Source: a virus. Taken from it: DNA of 39,892 bases. This document shows, piece after piece, positions 33,960-39,892 of the stretch. The stretch is taken from the IMG/VR virus record IMGVR_UViG_3300042293_000369, positions 1 to 39,892 of that record; one strand, 5' to 3'. Both the position numbers and the translations under genes were made by a program. Under the pieces are notes generated by a model, which saw only the letters and a program-made list of their open reading frames with translations, ran no database searches and was not told the DNA's origin. Within the stretch, counting starts at the first letter, position 1, and every line of letters starts with the position of its first letter.

Positions 33960-34667
33960 TTATATATTTTTAGAGTTTACTACGAAGCCTGATTTATCCT
34001 TTTTTGCCTGTCCTTTAGCTTTTAAGCCGATAACAACATTCACAGGATCAAAATAACGTAGATCGGTTTCATCACCGTTTATAACTTTATAACCGTTCCA
34101 GTCAATCGGCAATGCATCACTAAATACTACGGCTACATTTCCGCCCATATGTAAAACGTCTATAGCTTTCGTTTCGTTGATTTCTGAGCGGCTAAAGGTT
34201 AACTTGTAAGACGTGTTTAAGTATTTTTTAATGTGATTCGGGTTCTTAGTGTAATCATAAAATATAACATTTGGTAACTGTAGCAAGTCGATTCCTGTAT
34301 ACTTTTTTGATAGTTCGATGTGGTCAATGTCACTAGTGCCGTTCAAACGGATTGCTATCGTTCGATCTTGTTTGACAGCGATTGATGATATGTTTAATAT
34401 TTCATCTACTAGTCGAATGTAGAAATTAGATCGCTCATAAGCCCAAATTTTAGTTTTATTCAATCTCGCAGTTTGGACGTTTGAGAATGCTCCACGTCCT
34501 GCAGTATATAAGCAGGAAGATTTGCAGCCCTCAGATGCAAAAGGGCAAAGGTTGAAACCTTCGAGTTGAGTCGCAGGTGCTAAGTAGAGAATATAAGTCT
34601 CTATGTTGTTTTTGATTGTTTTAGCATTAGTGTTGCCCTTGCTAAGTAGTTTTGTAGTTTGTTTCAT
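33960..34667 (-). CDS. GP88-family phage protein
   Basis: The 235-aa product fits the GP88 family of tailed-phage proteins. The Cys-rich N-terminal motif is intact: LCPFASEGCKSSCLYTAGRG with C41, C48 and C52, followed by ARLNKTKIWAYE. The rest includes TIAIRLNGTSDIDHIELSKK and KLTFSRSEINETKA. The three Cys may bind metal, but the biochemical function of the family is not established as far as I know. It sits in the accessory operon between small genes. Confidence 0.75.
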   Translation of the reverse strand: MKQTTKLLSKGNTNAKTIKNNIETYILYLAPATQLEGFNLCPFASEGCKSSCLYTAGRGAFSNVQTARLNKTKIWAYERSNFYIRLVDEILNISSIAVKQDRTIAIRLNGTSDIDHIELSKKYTGIDLLQLPNVIFYDYTKNPNHIKKYLNTSYKLTFSRSEINETKAIDVLHMGGNVAVVFSDALPIDWNGYKVINGDETDLRYFDPVNVVIGLKAKGQAKKDKSGFVVNSKNI

Positions 34668-34686
34668 TTGTGTATAGTTTAAAGGT

Positions 34687-34851
34687 TTAAAGAATTGTGA
34701 TTTGATACCCTAGCGACTCGATTATTTTTAGATCGTAATTACTAAAAGTTTTTTTGTTTAATAAGTTAGCGAATTTCTGAGACGTTTCGCATACAGGGTA
34801 AATCAGCTCGTTTCCGTATACGTTTTTCGTTTTTAGTGTTATTTGTAGCAT
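34687..34851 (-). CDS. Small protein (54 aa)
   Basis: The frame from the ATG at 34851 to the stop at 34687 encodes 54 residues (MLQITLKTKNVYGNELIYPV, then FANLLNKKTFSNYDL). The strand-then-helix pattern looks like a folded small protein. It lies 20 nt before the GP88-family gene and starts 3 nt before the upstream stop. No function known. Confidence 0.5.
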   Translation of the reverse strand: MLQITLKTKNVYGNELIYPVCETSQKFANLLNKKTFSNYDLKIIESLGYQITIL

Positions 34852-34853
34852 TT

Positions 34854-35090
34854 TTATTTGTTTTTAGGGTTTAAGTGATATTTGCATAATGAGTCGCATT
34901 TGTAAGATGCATTGAGGCATTGCTTACCGTTCGATTTGATAGCCTTGCATCGTAGTGGTGCGGTGACCTTGTTGCAATCTCTGAATGTTACAGGTTTGGA
35001 AGATGCTGCTATAGTTAGCAACATAATGAAAAAAAGGATACCTATAAAGTAAGGTATGAACTGAATTGTTTTGTTTAACTTGTTTGTCAT
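34854..35090 (-). CDS. Membrane-anchored small zinc-motif protein
   Basis: The 78-aa product has one membrane helix (FIPYFIGILFFIMLLTIAA, residues 11-29) and a short Cys/His module RCKAIKSNGKQCLNA, then CKYH at the end. This resembles small CxxH zinc-binding elements of phage proteins (RCxAxTxxGxxCxN). It is the first gene of the accessory operon, transcribed away from the only plus-strand gene. Function is unknown. Confidence 0.6.
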   Translation of the reverse strand: MTNKLNKTIQFIPYFIGILFFIMLLTIAASSKPVTFRDCNKVTAPLRCKAIKSNGKQCLNASYKCDSLCKYHLNPKNK

Positions 35091-35237
35091 TGTGTTTTAG
35101 TTTTTCATCTTAGCGGAATTGCTTCGATAGTGCAATGATACATATCTATGCAATACAATGTACACTATTCGTATCTCATTAACATCACAATAACAAAGTG
35201 ATATATTTAACCTTATGTAAAACAGATAGTATATATA

Positions 35238-35267
35238 TACTTACTACTATGCTAGTAAGTACATTTG
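35238..35267 (+). promoter_or_regulatory. Palindromic operator overlapping a promoter-like box
   Basis: TACTTACTA (35238-35246) and TAGTAAGTA (35253-35261) are perfect 9-bp inverted arms with a 6-nt spacer. They overlap TACATTTG (35260-35267), a TAnnTTTG-type box 7 nt before the ATG at 35275. This layout suits a repressor-controlled, nearly leaderless promoter of the plus-strand gene. Confidence 0.5.
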
Positions 35268-35274
35268 TATTCCA

Positions 35275-35487
35275 ATGGCAAAGTACAAAGTTGAAAGTAA
35301 AAGAATGAATATTGAAATTCCTGTTAGTCACATTGACCAGGTGAAAAAAGTGATACACGATCATTTGAGTATGGAAGGATTGGCTAACAAGCCGTCACGC
35401 CATAAGGATATAAAGACAGTTAACAAGTACTTTCGTAATGGATCAATTTTAGTTTGTCCACATTGTGAAAATGAGATCGAATTATGA
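35275..35487 (+). CDS. Small protein, only plus-strand gene; possible regulator
   Basis: The 70-aa product has an amphipathic N-terminal half (PVSHIDQVKKVIHDHLSM), a basic middle (KPSRHKDIKTVNKYF) and a CPHC pair close to the end that might bind zinc. It is the only well-supported gene on the plus strand and diverges from the accessory operon. A palindromic site directly overlaps its promoter region, which suggests that it, or a partner, regulates this promoter. A regulator role is inferred from layout only. Confidence 0.6.
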   Translation: MAKYKVESKRMNIEIPVSHIDQVKKVIHDHLSMEGLANKPSRHKDIKTVNKYFRNGSILVCPHCENEIEL

Positions 35488-35576
35488 TTTTAGTTTTCTT
35501 AATGGCTTTTGATAATATTTTTTTTTAATTTTTTTTTTTTTTTTTTTTGACAATTATACATATTCTGCTACCTAAT

Positions 35577-35718
35577 TGCTCTTTGTGGTAAATTGCTCTT
35601 TGTGAAATGCTCTTTTAAGGCTCTAAATATCTTTCTAAGGTTATCTATTGCTCTTTGGTAGAAGTTGTCTTAAATCGCCTTTAAATGCTCTTTACGATGC
35701 TCTTTAGAGTTGCTCTCT
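35577..35718 (+). repeat. TGCTCTTT repeat array
   Basis: Exact TGCTCTTT occurs at 35577, 35594, 35608, 35649, 35686 and 35698, with a variant TGCTCTCT at 35711. All are in the same orientation. Start-to-start spacing is 12-41 nt, and most copies are preceded by A/T then T or A. No ORF explains the pattern. Confidence 0.75.
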
Positions 35719-35773
35719 GATATTACATCTCAAGTCTTTCGTTTTTAGTGGTTAGTTAGTGTTTAGAATGAGA

Positions 35774-35799
35774 AATGCCCCAACGATTATTGGGGCATT
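35774..35799. terminator. Perfect 10-bp hairpin, probable bidirectional terminator
   Basis: AATGCCCCAA (35774-35783) and TTGGGGCATT (35790-35799) form a perfect stem with a 6-nt loop. It lies between the plus-strand gene and the convergent minus operon ending at 35991, so it may stop transcripts from both sides. Confidence 0.7.
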
Positions 35800-35867
35800 C
35801 TTGTATAGATCATCGAACTGCTTATTTGACTATTTTCACTTTGTGTAGAACTGGAGATTATAGATTT

Positions 35868-35950
35868 TGAGAATTTTCACTTTTTTCACTTTTTTGGTAT
35901 AGAATATCATCATTGCCGATTTTCACTTTTTTCACTTTTTTCACTTTTTC
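35868..35950 (-). repeat. Tandem TTTTTTCAC 9-mers
   Basis: Two copies of TTTTTCAC (35868-35890) and three more at 35918-35940 share a 9-bp step, with two CTAC variants after. On the minus strand they read GTGAAAAAA. They lie just past the stop of the minus-strand gene at 35991. Confidence 0.6.
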
Positions 35951-35990
35951 TACTATTTCTACTTTCAGATATAGGATTCACTATTTCTAC

Positions 35991-36332
35991 TCAACTCGCA
36001 TTATTGACTTTAACTGTTCCTATTAGTTTAATCAAACATTCAAGTTCTGCTTCTTCGTAGGTATTAAATCCATTTATACTAAACCTCTCAAAATACCAAA
36101 TCCCATCTTTTACATTTATTAATATATGTAACTTATACTTCTTCCTAAACCATCTGAATGCTTGTTGATAAAGTGGTGCTTGAATCAATTTTGAAGGAAT
36201 AGTATAGTATGATTGTTCAAAATCTAAAAATTCAAAATATTCATCTTCATCATAAGTAGCAATACAAATTTCATCAAATCCCAGTTCTTTTAAAGCAACT
36301 GCTTGTTCGTAGGGTACAAATTCTTTTTTCAT
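35991..36332 (-). CDS. Conserved phage protein, unknown function
   Basis: The 113-aa product starts KKEFVPYEQAVALKELGFDE and has PLYQQAFRWFRKKYKLH in the middle and a TYEEAELECLIKLI end, a layout I recognise as widespread in phages of Bacteroidota without known function. It is the last gene of the methyltransferase operon. Confidence 0.7.
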   Translation of the reverse strand: MKKEFVPYEQAVALKELGFDEICIATYDEDEYFEFLDFEQSYYTIPSKLIQAPLYQQAFRWFRKKYKLHILINVKDGIWYFERFSINGFNTYEEAELECLIKLIGTVKVNNAS

Positions 36333-36333
36333 A

Positions 36334-36525
36334 TTATTTATTTTTAACTATCTTGTTTAACTGTTCCATAATCTCATTAGCGACATCTCCCCAAAACATA
36401 TCACATTTACCATCCTTAATTGGCGATTCCGTGAAGTACCATTGATTTGTTGCATCCGCAGGTGATGTATACCGCTTACATTGTTTTTTCATTGGGCAGT
36501 TGTTGCCCTTGCAGAGAGTGTCCAT
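36334..36525 (-). CDS. Small Cys-rich protein (63 aa)
   Basis: The 63-aa product starts with a Cys cluster (C5, C10, C16) and a later Cys in DGKCDMFWGD. The pattern fits a small metal-binding domain seen in phage accessory proteins. It overlaps the upstream stop by 1 nt and precedes the conserved gene by 1 nt. Confidence 0.6.
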   Translation of the reverse strand: MDTLCKGNNCPMKKQCKRYTSPADATNQWYFTESPIKDGKCDMFWGDVANEIMEQLNKIVKNK

Positions 36526-36875
36526 TATCCGTATGTTTCATTAAAGTATTGTTCTGCCGTCATATTGCCCTTACTTGTAACACCTAATACCCAAGAGTTC
36601 ATTATCTGATTCTTATTCATCTCTAACGCTACTTGCTTAGATTTAATATAATCGTGTTCGTGAATCCTAATGGTTACCATATTTGATTCATCAACTTTGA
36701 TATCGGATTCCAATGTTTCAATTAACCAGTTAACTGATGTTTTCTTATCTTCATCTAATGGACTACAATCACAAGTTGTTGTATGACCACAATAACACTT
36801 AATCTGATTAGGTTCTAATGCACCCTTCAATGACATATAGTTTTTGGCTCTTTCTTTAGCTTCATCGTTACTCAT
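36525..36875 (-). CDS. Hypothetical protein with CxC motifs
   Basis: The 116-aa product has IKCYCGHTTTCDCSPLD near residues 25-41 (two CxC pairs, possible metal site) and a helical C-terminal half ending AEQYFNETYG. It is not recognised. It starts 1 nt before the small membrane gene stop. Confidence 0.55.
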   Translation of the reverse strand: MSNDEAKERAKNYMSLKGALEPNQIKCYCGHTTTCDCSPLDEDKKTSVNWLIETLESDIKVDESNMVTIRIHEHDYIKSKQVALEMNKNQIMNSWVLGVTSKGNMTAEQYFNETYG

Positions 36876-36876
36876 C

Positions 36877-37050
36877 TTATTTATAATTTGAAAGAGTTAT
36901 CATTCCACTAACCCAAATTGATGTACAAGCATAAAAACATCTTACGCCAATGCTCCAATGATATGGGTTAAAATCCCACATACAAAATGACCATACGATA
37001 TAAAAAAATATCGTTAATAAAATAAATGTAATAGCTGTTTTCTTACTCAT
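36877..37050 (-). CDS. Small membrane protein (57 aa)
   Basis: The frame from the ATG at 37050 to the stop at 36877 encodes two hydrophobic stretches (AITFILLTIFFYIVWSFCMW and GVRCFYACTSIWVSGM). It looks like a small phage membrane protein, for example of superinfection type, but nothing specific is recognised. Confidence 0.5.
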   Translation of the reverse strand: MSKKTAITFILLTIFFYIVWSFCMWDFNPYHWSIGVRCFYACTSIWVSGMITLSNYK

Positions 37051-37065
37051 AATGTGTTATATAAT

Positions 37066-37248
37066 TTACTCTGTTACGTTTACGTTGTGTCCTTTATTAC
37101 TCATATACTCCTTAATCTTTCGCTTGGCATATTCATCAAAGTCTTGCATCTTACTCGCAGGTATTGTATAACTCTTGCTCTTAGTTGATGGCTCATTATA
37201 CATTGGTTTTCGACCTGCGTTACGTTCGTTGTGTATTGGTTTACTCAT
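37066..37248 (-). CDS. Small basic DNA-binding-like protein (60 aa)
   Basis: The 60-aa product contains NAGRKPMYNEPS (AT-hook-like GRKP) and a KSYTIPASKMQDFDEYAKRK segment that looks like a short ribbon-helix-helix. A TATATTTG box lies just upstream at 37269-37276 on the minus strand. A small repressor or DNA-bending role is plausible but unproven. Confidence 0.5.
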   Translation of the reverse strand: MSKPIHNERNAGRKPMYNEPSTKSKSYTIPASKMQDFDEYAKRKIKEYMSNKGHNVNVTE

Positions 37249-37290
37249 AGTATGTATGTTCTATTGTGCAAATATATGCAACTTAATTAA

Positions 37291-37800
37291 TTATTTATAC
37301 TTATTTATTAAGTTATCATAAAACCGAAAGAACTCTTCCATTGAATGAACAATCACATACACACCACCTGATGCCGTGATACTTTCTTGATACTTCTTTT
37401 GCGCTTCCGATTGCTTGTCTTTCATCTTAATCTCAATCTTTACCGATATACCTACCTTATGTCCACCTATCATAACTCCGATGGTTGAATGGATATCAGC
37501 CGTGCCTCGTGTTCCTTGACTTGGTGTGAAGGTAACACCTTGTGTACGATTTCCTATCTGTTGTCCTGTTAAGCCATCTATGACCTTGTTAACCCTTGCT
37601 TGACCTTGATTACTAACTCTCTCCGCTTGATGTCCTTCGTACTTGAGATAATCGCATACACAAGCCGTTAGTCCATTAGCCGTTGTATCAGTTCTGTCGT
37701 AATGGTCAAAGCTATCTTGTTGAGGTGTAATGCTTGGATACTTGGCTCTTGAGTATCGTTGTTTAGCTTGGATGATTCGTTGTTTTTCTTGTCTTGTCAT
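37291..37800 (-). CDS. VRR-NUC-like PD-(D/E)XK nuclease
   Basis: I chose the start at 37800 (MTRQEKQRI) because it forms a TAATG overlap with the methyltransferase stop; an ATG at 37845 would overlap it by 46 nt. The 169-aa product has the nuclease core GTRGTADIHS with an Asp, then IEIKMKD (ExK) and SEAQKKYQ, ending GGVYVIVHSMEEF, a VRR-NUC pattern. Such enzymes cut branched or flap DNA; pairing with a methyltransferase makes a restriction role possible too. Confidence 0.7.
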   Translation of the reverse strand: MTRQEKQRIIQAKQRYSRAKYPSITPQQDSFDHYDRTDTTANGLTACVCDYLKYEGHQAERVSNQGQARVNKVIDGLTGQQIGNRTQGVTFTPSQGTRGTADIHSTIGVMIGGHKVGISVKIEIKMKDKQSEAQKKYQESITASGGVYVIVHSMEEFFRFYDNLINKYK

Positions 37801-38984
37801 TATATGTGTTTGAATAGATATGATATTACTTCGATTGTCCAACAATTGCCAAGCATCTTGTAACGCTGACTATCACTAACTGGCATTAAATAATTGTCAT
37901 CTACCGTCTGCAAACGCATACACTCTTTTGGTGTAAGTCTACGGATGCGTGATGTATTAATTAAATTTGCACCATTCCAAATTGTAGTTAATGCAGGACT
38001 TATCCCATTAACATCGTAAATTCTATTTTGTTGATAAGGTTGTTTACCTCCGCTTTCAGTTGATGGGTTAAGTTGTTTTACTTCTCTAATCTCCACCGCA
38101 TTAGTATTGCCAGTATCTAAACAATATGTTTTGCCATCAGCTCTTGAAAGTTGCCCAGTACCTCCTTTGCCTGATGTCGATGATCTTGGCATCATATTGT
38201 GTACTATGTACTGTCCGTCAGTTGGTATTTTGCTATAACCTGCTATTAAACAATTATGCTTTTCTGACTCAAAGTTTAAATGTTTTACTTTTCTTTTGCT
38301 TTGTTGAATAGTATTAATTCTTTTCTCACTCAAAAAATACTTTTCATCAACCTGCGATTCCAATATATCCTTCAACAATATCCCTCTATCTTTTGGTTGC
38401 TCAATAATAGATTCCATATCGCCAAACAATCCACTTGGTTTCATACCCCAATTAATCCAATATATTCTCTTGCGATTCTGTGCGGATACTAACGCTGAGT
38501 TGATATGTATGCCACGAACACCGATTGCATTGCTCAATACTTTTTCCCATTTAGCACCCATCTCTACGTTTTCAAGTAGGAATAATACATTTGGATTCTT
38601 GACTCTCAATTCCTCAAGGATTCGCATATATTCCCAAAATAAGTATGACTGTCCTTCAAACTCATAACCCTCAGATTTAAGTTGTAGGTAATGCTCAAGA
38701 GTTAATATCTCTTGCTCATCTTTGGTAGACATCCCCTTGCGTTTACCTGCAAAACTGAATGATTGACAAGGTGATCCACCAAGTAGTATATCTATCTTTG
38801 GCAATTCTAATGCGTTAATATCAACTACACTTCCTAACTGAATTGTATCAGGATAGTTAGCCATTGTTACTTGAATTGCATATTTATCAATTTCCGATGC
38901 GTAATATGTATCAACATCTATCCCTGCACGTTCAAGTGCTTGATGCCCACACGACATCCCATCAAATAAGCTTAATACTTTCAT
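37800..38984 (-). CDS. DNA (cytosine-5) methyltransferase
   Basis: The 394-aa product transfers a methyl group from SAM to cytosine. Motifs in order: LSLFDGMSCGHQAL (I), GGSPCQSFS with catalytic C73 (IV), LFLLENVEM (VI), QNRKRIYW (VIII), RRLTPKECMRLQ (IX) and GNCWT (X). The region of about 200-330 is the target-recognition domain. All catalytic residues are intact. It would shield phage DNA from host restriction or mark it for packaging. The nuclease gene begins in a TAATG overlap with its stop. The recognition site cannot be read from sequence. Confidence 0.92.
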   Translation of the reverse strand: MKVLSLFDGMSCGHQALERAGIDVDTYYASEIDKYAIQVTMANYPDTIQLGSVVDINALELPKIDILLGGSPCQSFSFAGKRKGMSTKDEQEILTLEHYLQLKSEGYEFEGQSYLFWEYMRILEELRVKNPNVLFLLENVEMGAKWEKVLSNAIGVRGIHINSALVSAQNRKRIYWINWGMKPSGLFGDMESIIEQPKDRGILLKDILESQVDEKYFLSEKRINTIQQSKRKVKHLNFESEKHNCLIAGYSKIPTDGQYIVHNMMPRSSTSGKGGTGQLSRADGKTYCLDTGNTNAVEIREVKQLNPSTESGGKQPYQQNRIYDVNGISPALTTIWNGANLINTSRIRRLTPKECMRLQTVDDNYLMPVSDSQRYKMLGNCWTIEVISYLFKHI

Positions 38985-39193
38985 CTTTCTATTGTTAGTC
39001 CTAACTGGACTATAAGTTCTATAAGGTTTTCGTTTCGTTGCGACATTGCGTTAAGTGTTGTTGGTATCGTGTATTCACCTGTTCCGCTTCTAGGCGGTTC
39101 ATCTTGTCGGTCTTGAGTAAGATTAAATCCTTCCGTTGTGACAAGGTCAAATGTTCTCGTACTTGTAAGGATAATCGTTTTGCTTGTTGGCAT
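38981..39193 (-). CDS. Small protein before the methyltransferase (alternative frame 1)
   Basis: The 70-aa frame ends in an ATGA overlap with the methyltransferase start, which favours it. The C-terminus looks protein-like (NENLIELIVQLGLTIER). It competes with an overlapping 65-aa frame at 39019-39216; one or both may be real. Function unknown. Confidence 0.4.
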   Translation of the reverse strand: MPTSKTIILTSTRTFDLVTTEGFNLTQDRQDEPPRSGTGEYTIPTTLNAMSQRNENLIELIVQLGLTIER

Positions 39194-39216
39194 AGTTTGA
39201 GGATGTTTGAGTTCAT
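39019..39216 (-). CDS. Small basic helical protein (alternative frame 2)
   Basis: The 65-aa frame encodes a basic helical protein (LKLCQQAKRLSLQVREHL, then MNRLEAEQVNTRYQQHL). Its start is 1 nt past a perfect DnaA box at 39218-39226. It overlaps most of the 70-aa frame. One TGCGACAT copy (39039-39046) lies inside it. Confidence 0.4.
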   Translation of the reverse strand: MNSNILKLCQQAKRLSLQVREHLTLSQRKDLILLKTDKMNRLEAEQVNTRYQQHLTQCRNETKTL

Positions 39217-39503
39217 TTGTGGATAAGTTTATAAAGTTATCAACTGCGACATAGGTGCGACATTTTTAAGACCAATGTCGCAGTAAATGTCGCAGTAGTT
39301 TTTCAATGATACCAATGGTTTCAGAGCCTTACTGCGACATATGTCGCACTTTGCGTTTTCAAAATATTTTTTTACAAATTTCATTTTTGTAATCCTTTTT
39401 AGTAGGTGCGACATTCAAAATGTCGCAGTTGGTGTTAAATCGTTGATAGCATTGAGTTTGCAAGGAATATGAGGTGCGACATAGTGCGACATAACTGCGA
39501 CAT
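39217..39503. other. Putative replication origin: DnaA box, iterons and AT-rich segment
   Basis: The region has no convincing gene. It holds a perfect DnaA box (TTATCCACA on the minus strand, 39218-39226), eleven copies of the octamer TGCGACAT (seven forward at 39245, 39256, 39333, 39407, 39475, 39485, 39496; four reverse at 39275, 39287, 39341, 39420), and an AT-rich stretch at about 39361-39400 that could melt. Several copies are spaced 10-12 bp, one helical turn. It adjoins the primase-helicase gene. Confidence 0.65.
39245..39503. repeat. TGCGACAT iteron cluster (11 copies)
   Basis: Seven direct and four inverted copies of the octamer lie in 259 bp. Two copies abut to form a 16-bp palindrome (39333-39348). 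Others come in tandem at 10-12-bp steps (39475, 39485, 39496), on the same helix face, as expected for cooperative protein binding. Confidence 0.85.
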
Positions 39504-39892
39504 TATTTGCTCAATTCAGCAATATATCTCTGAATTTGCTTCCTTGATACATTCAACAACTCGGCAACTTCACTTCTATTCAACTCAGGGTTAAGTGTGT
39601 ATAACTCTTTGAATTTATCCTTTGTATTCATACTTTTATTAGCTATCATAGCCGTCTTCATTTCCTTCACTTCCATCGTGTTTACCTTAATCTTTTTAGC
39701 CATCGCTACAAAGTATTTAGATAACCGTTCAGCCTTTAGCATAGATGCCTTAGATATAAGCAAGGATGCCCCAGTTGGCTTCTCGGTCATATAACAATCA
39801 AGACAATGGATTAACAATGCGAAACGTGGGATGTATGACTTCTGCTTCGGCAACATTGACTTCATATACTCGTTTTCCTCATCAGAGTTCTG
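39503..39892 (-). CDS. C-terminal part of the primase-helicase, 5' end beyond window edge
   Basis: This reading frame enters from the right edge (beginning QNSDEENEY) and stops at 39503. Its first 88 codons repeat the end of the gene at 1-2140 with only three amino-acid differences (E to G, E to A and S to C). The last part, LNRSEVAELLNVSRKQIQRY, is a typical helix-turn-helix, so the protein probably binds DNA with its tail. An internal ATG at 39865 is not a real start, because the frame is continuous with the gene at the other window edge. The stop codon overlaps the last TGCGACAT repeat of the putative origin (39496-39503). Confidence 0.85.
   Translation of the reverse strand, partial: QNSDEENEYMKSMLPKQKSYIPRFALLIHCLDCYMTEKPTGASLLISKASMLKAERLSKYFVAMAKKIKVNTMEVKEMKTAMIANKSMNTKDKFKELYTLNPELNRSEVAELLNVSRKQIQRYIAELSK
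39628..39892. repeat. Terminal direct repeat, right copy
   Basis: This is the partner of 1-265 at a constant offset of 39,627. It implies a unit length of 39,627 bp. All differences lie in the half nearest the window end and are mostly third-position changes. Confidence 0.9.

Larger units (their letters stand above)
35488..35990. other. Intergenic region with three repeat classes
   Basis: No gene is supported in these 503 nt. In order: a T9-AA-T20 tract (35518-35548); TTGACA at its end; seven TGCTCTTT-type repeats (35577-35718); a perfect terminator-like hairpin (35774-35799); and tandem TTTTTTCAC 9-mers (about 35868-35950). The density of repeats suggests a control, replication or packaging element. 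Confidence 0.6.

Noticed and set aside
39229-39414. A 61-aa minus-strand ORF in the iteron region
   Set aside because: Its CDI repeats arise only because TGCGACAT is read as Cys-Asp-Ile; there is no coding pattern beyond the iterons.
39245-39503. CRISPR-like repeat array
   Set aside because: Repeats are 8 nt, occur in both orientations and have irregular short gaps; no cas genes nearby.
1-39892. Temperate phage with integrase or lysogeny module
   Set aside because: No integrase, excisionase or recognisable CI-type repressor was found; the only candidate regulator is the 70-aa plus-strand gene.

Overview
The window is almost certainly one complete phage genome, assembled as a circle and opened inside the replication gene. 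Positions 1-265 reappear at 39628-39892 (12 mismatches), and the gene cut off at the left edge continues in frame at the right edge, so the circle would be about 39,627 bp. It carries the full gene set of a siphovirus-type tailed phage: small and large terminase, portal, HK97-type protease and capsid, connector, tail tube, tape measure, tail tip and fibres, and a lysis cassette. I see no integrase, tRNA, transposase or CRISPR array. The host is probably a member of the Bacteroidota. The genome is AT-rich, promoter-like boxes fit TAnnTTTG (one with TTTG 21 nt upstream), and families typical of that phylum's phages occur (DUF3127, a DUF6712-like connector, signal peptides ending in AQ or GQ).

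Nearly everything lies on the minus strand, so transcription runs from high to low coordinates. 39216-35991: a cytosine methyltransferase, a VRR-NUC-like nuclease and small proteins. 35488-35990: a repeat-rich gap. 35275-35487: the only plus-strand gene, with a palindromic operator-like site in front. 35090-33029: accessory genes including a GP88-family protein, closed by a strong terminator at 32982-33007. 32936-9368: the late operon, running through packaging, head, tail and lysis, and closed by a hairpin at 9331-9356. 9311-7815: a metallophosphoesterase and two small genes. 7571 leftward to 1, continuing at 39892-39503: the replication and recombination operon (small ORFs, a Rad52-like annealing protein, a YqaJ-like exonuclease, an HTH protein, a DnaA domain IV-like protein, a DUF3127 ssDNA-binding protein and a primase-helicase).

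Two systems stand out. First, the large terminase gene carries an intein of about 267 residues placed two residues before the last acidic residue of the nuclease active site. The homing endonuclease that normally sits in frame inside such an intein is instead a complete 182-aa HNH ORF read in another frame of the same DNA, while the terminase-intein frame stays open throughout. Second, the stretch 39217-39503 next to the primase-helicase looks like a replication origin. It has one perfect DnaA box, eleven copies of the octamer TGCGACAT in both orientations and an AT-rich segment. The phage also encodes a protein resembling the DNA-binding domain of DnaA, and the same heptamer forms an inverted repeat upstream of the replication operon promoter at 7713-7741.

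Functions were assigned by reading motifs and gene order only; no database search was run.
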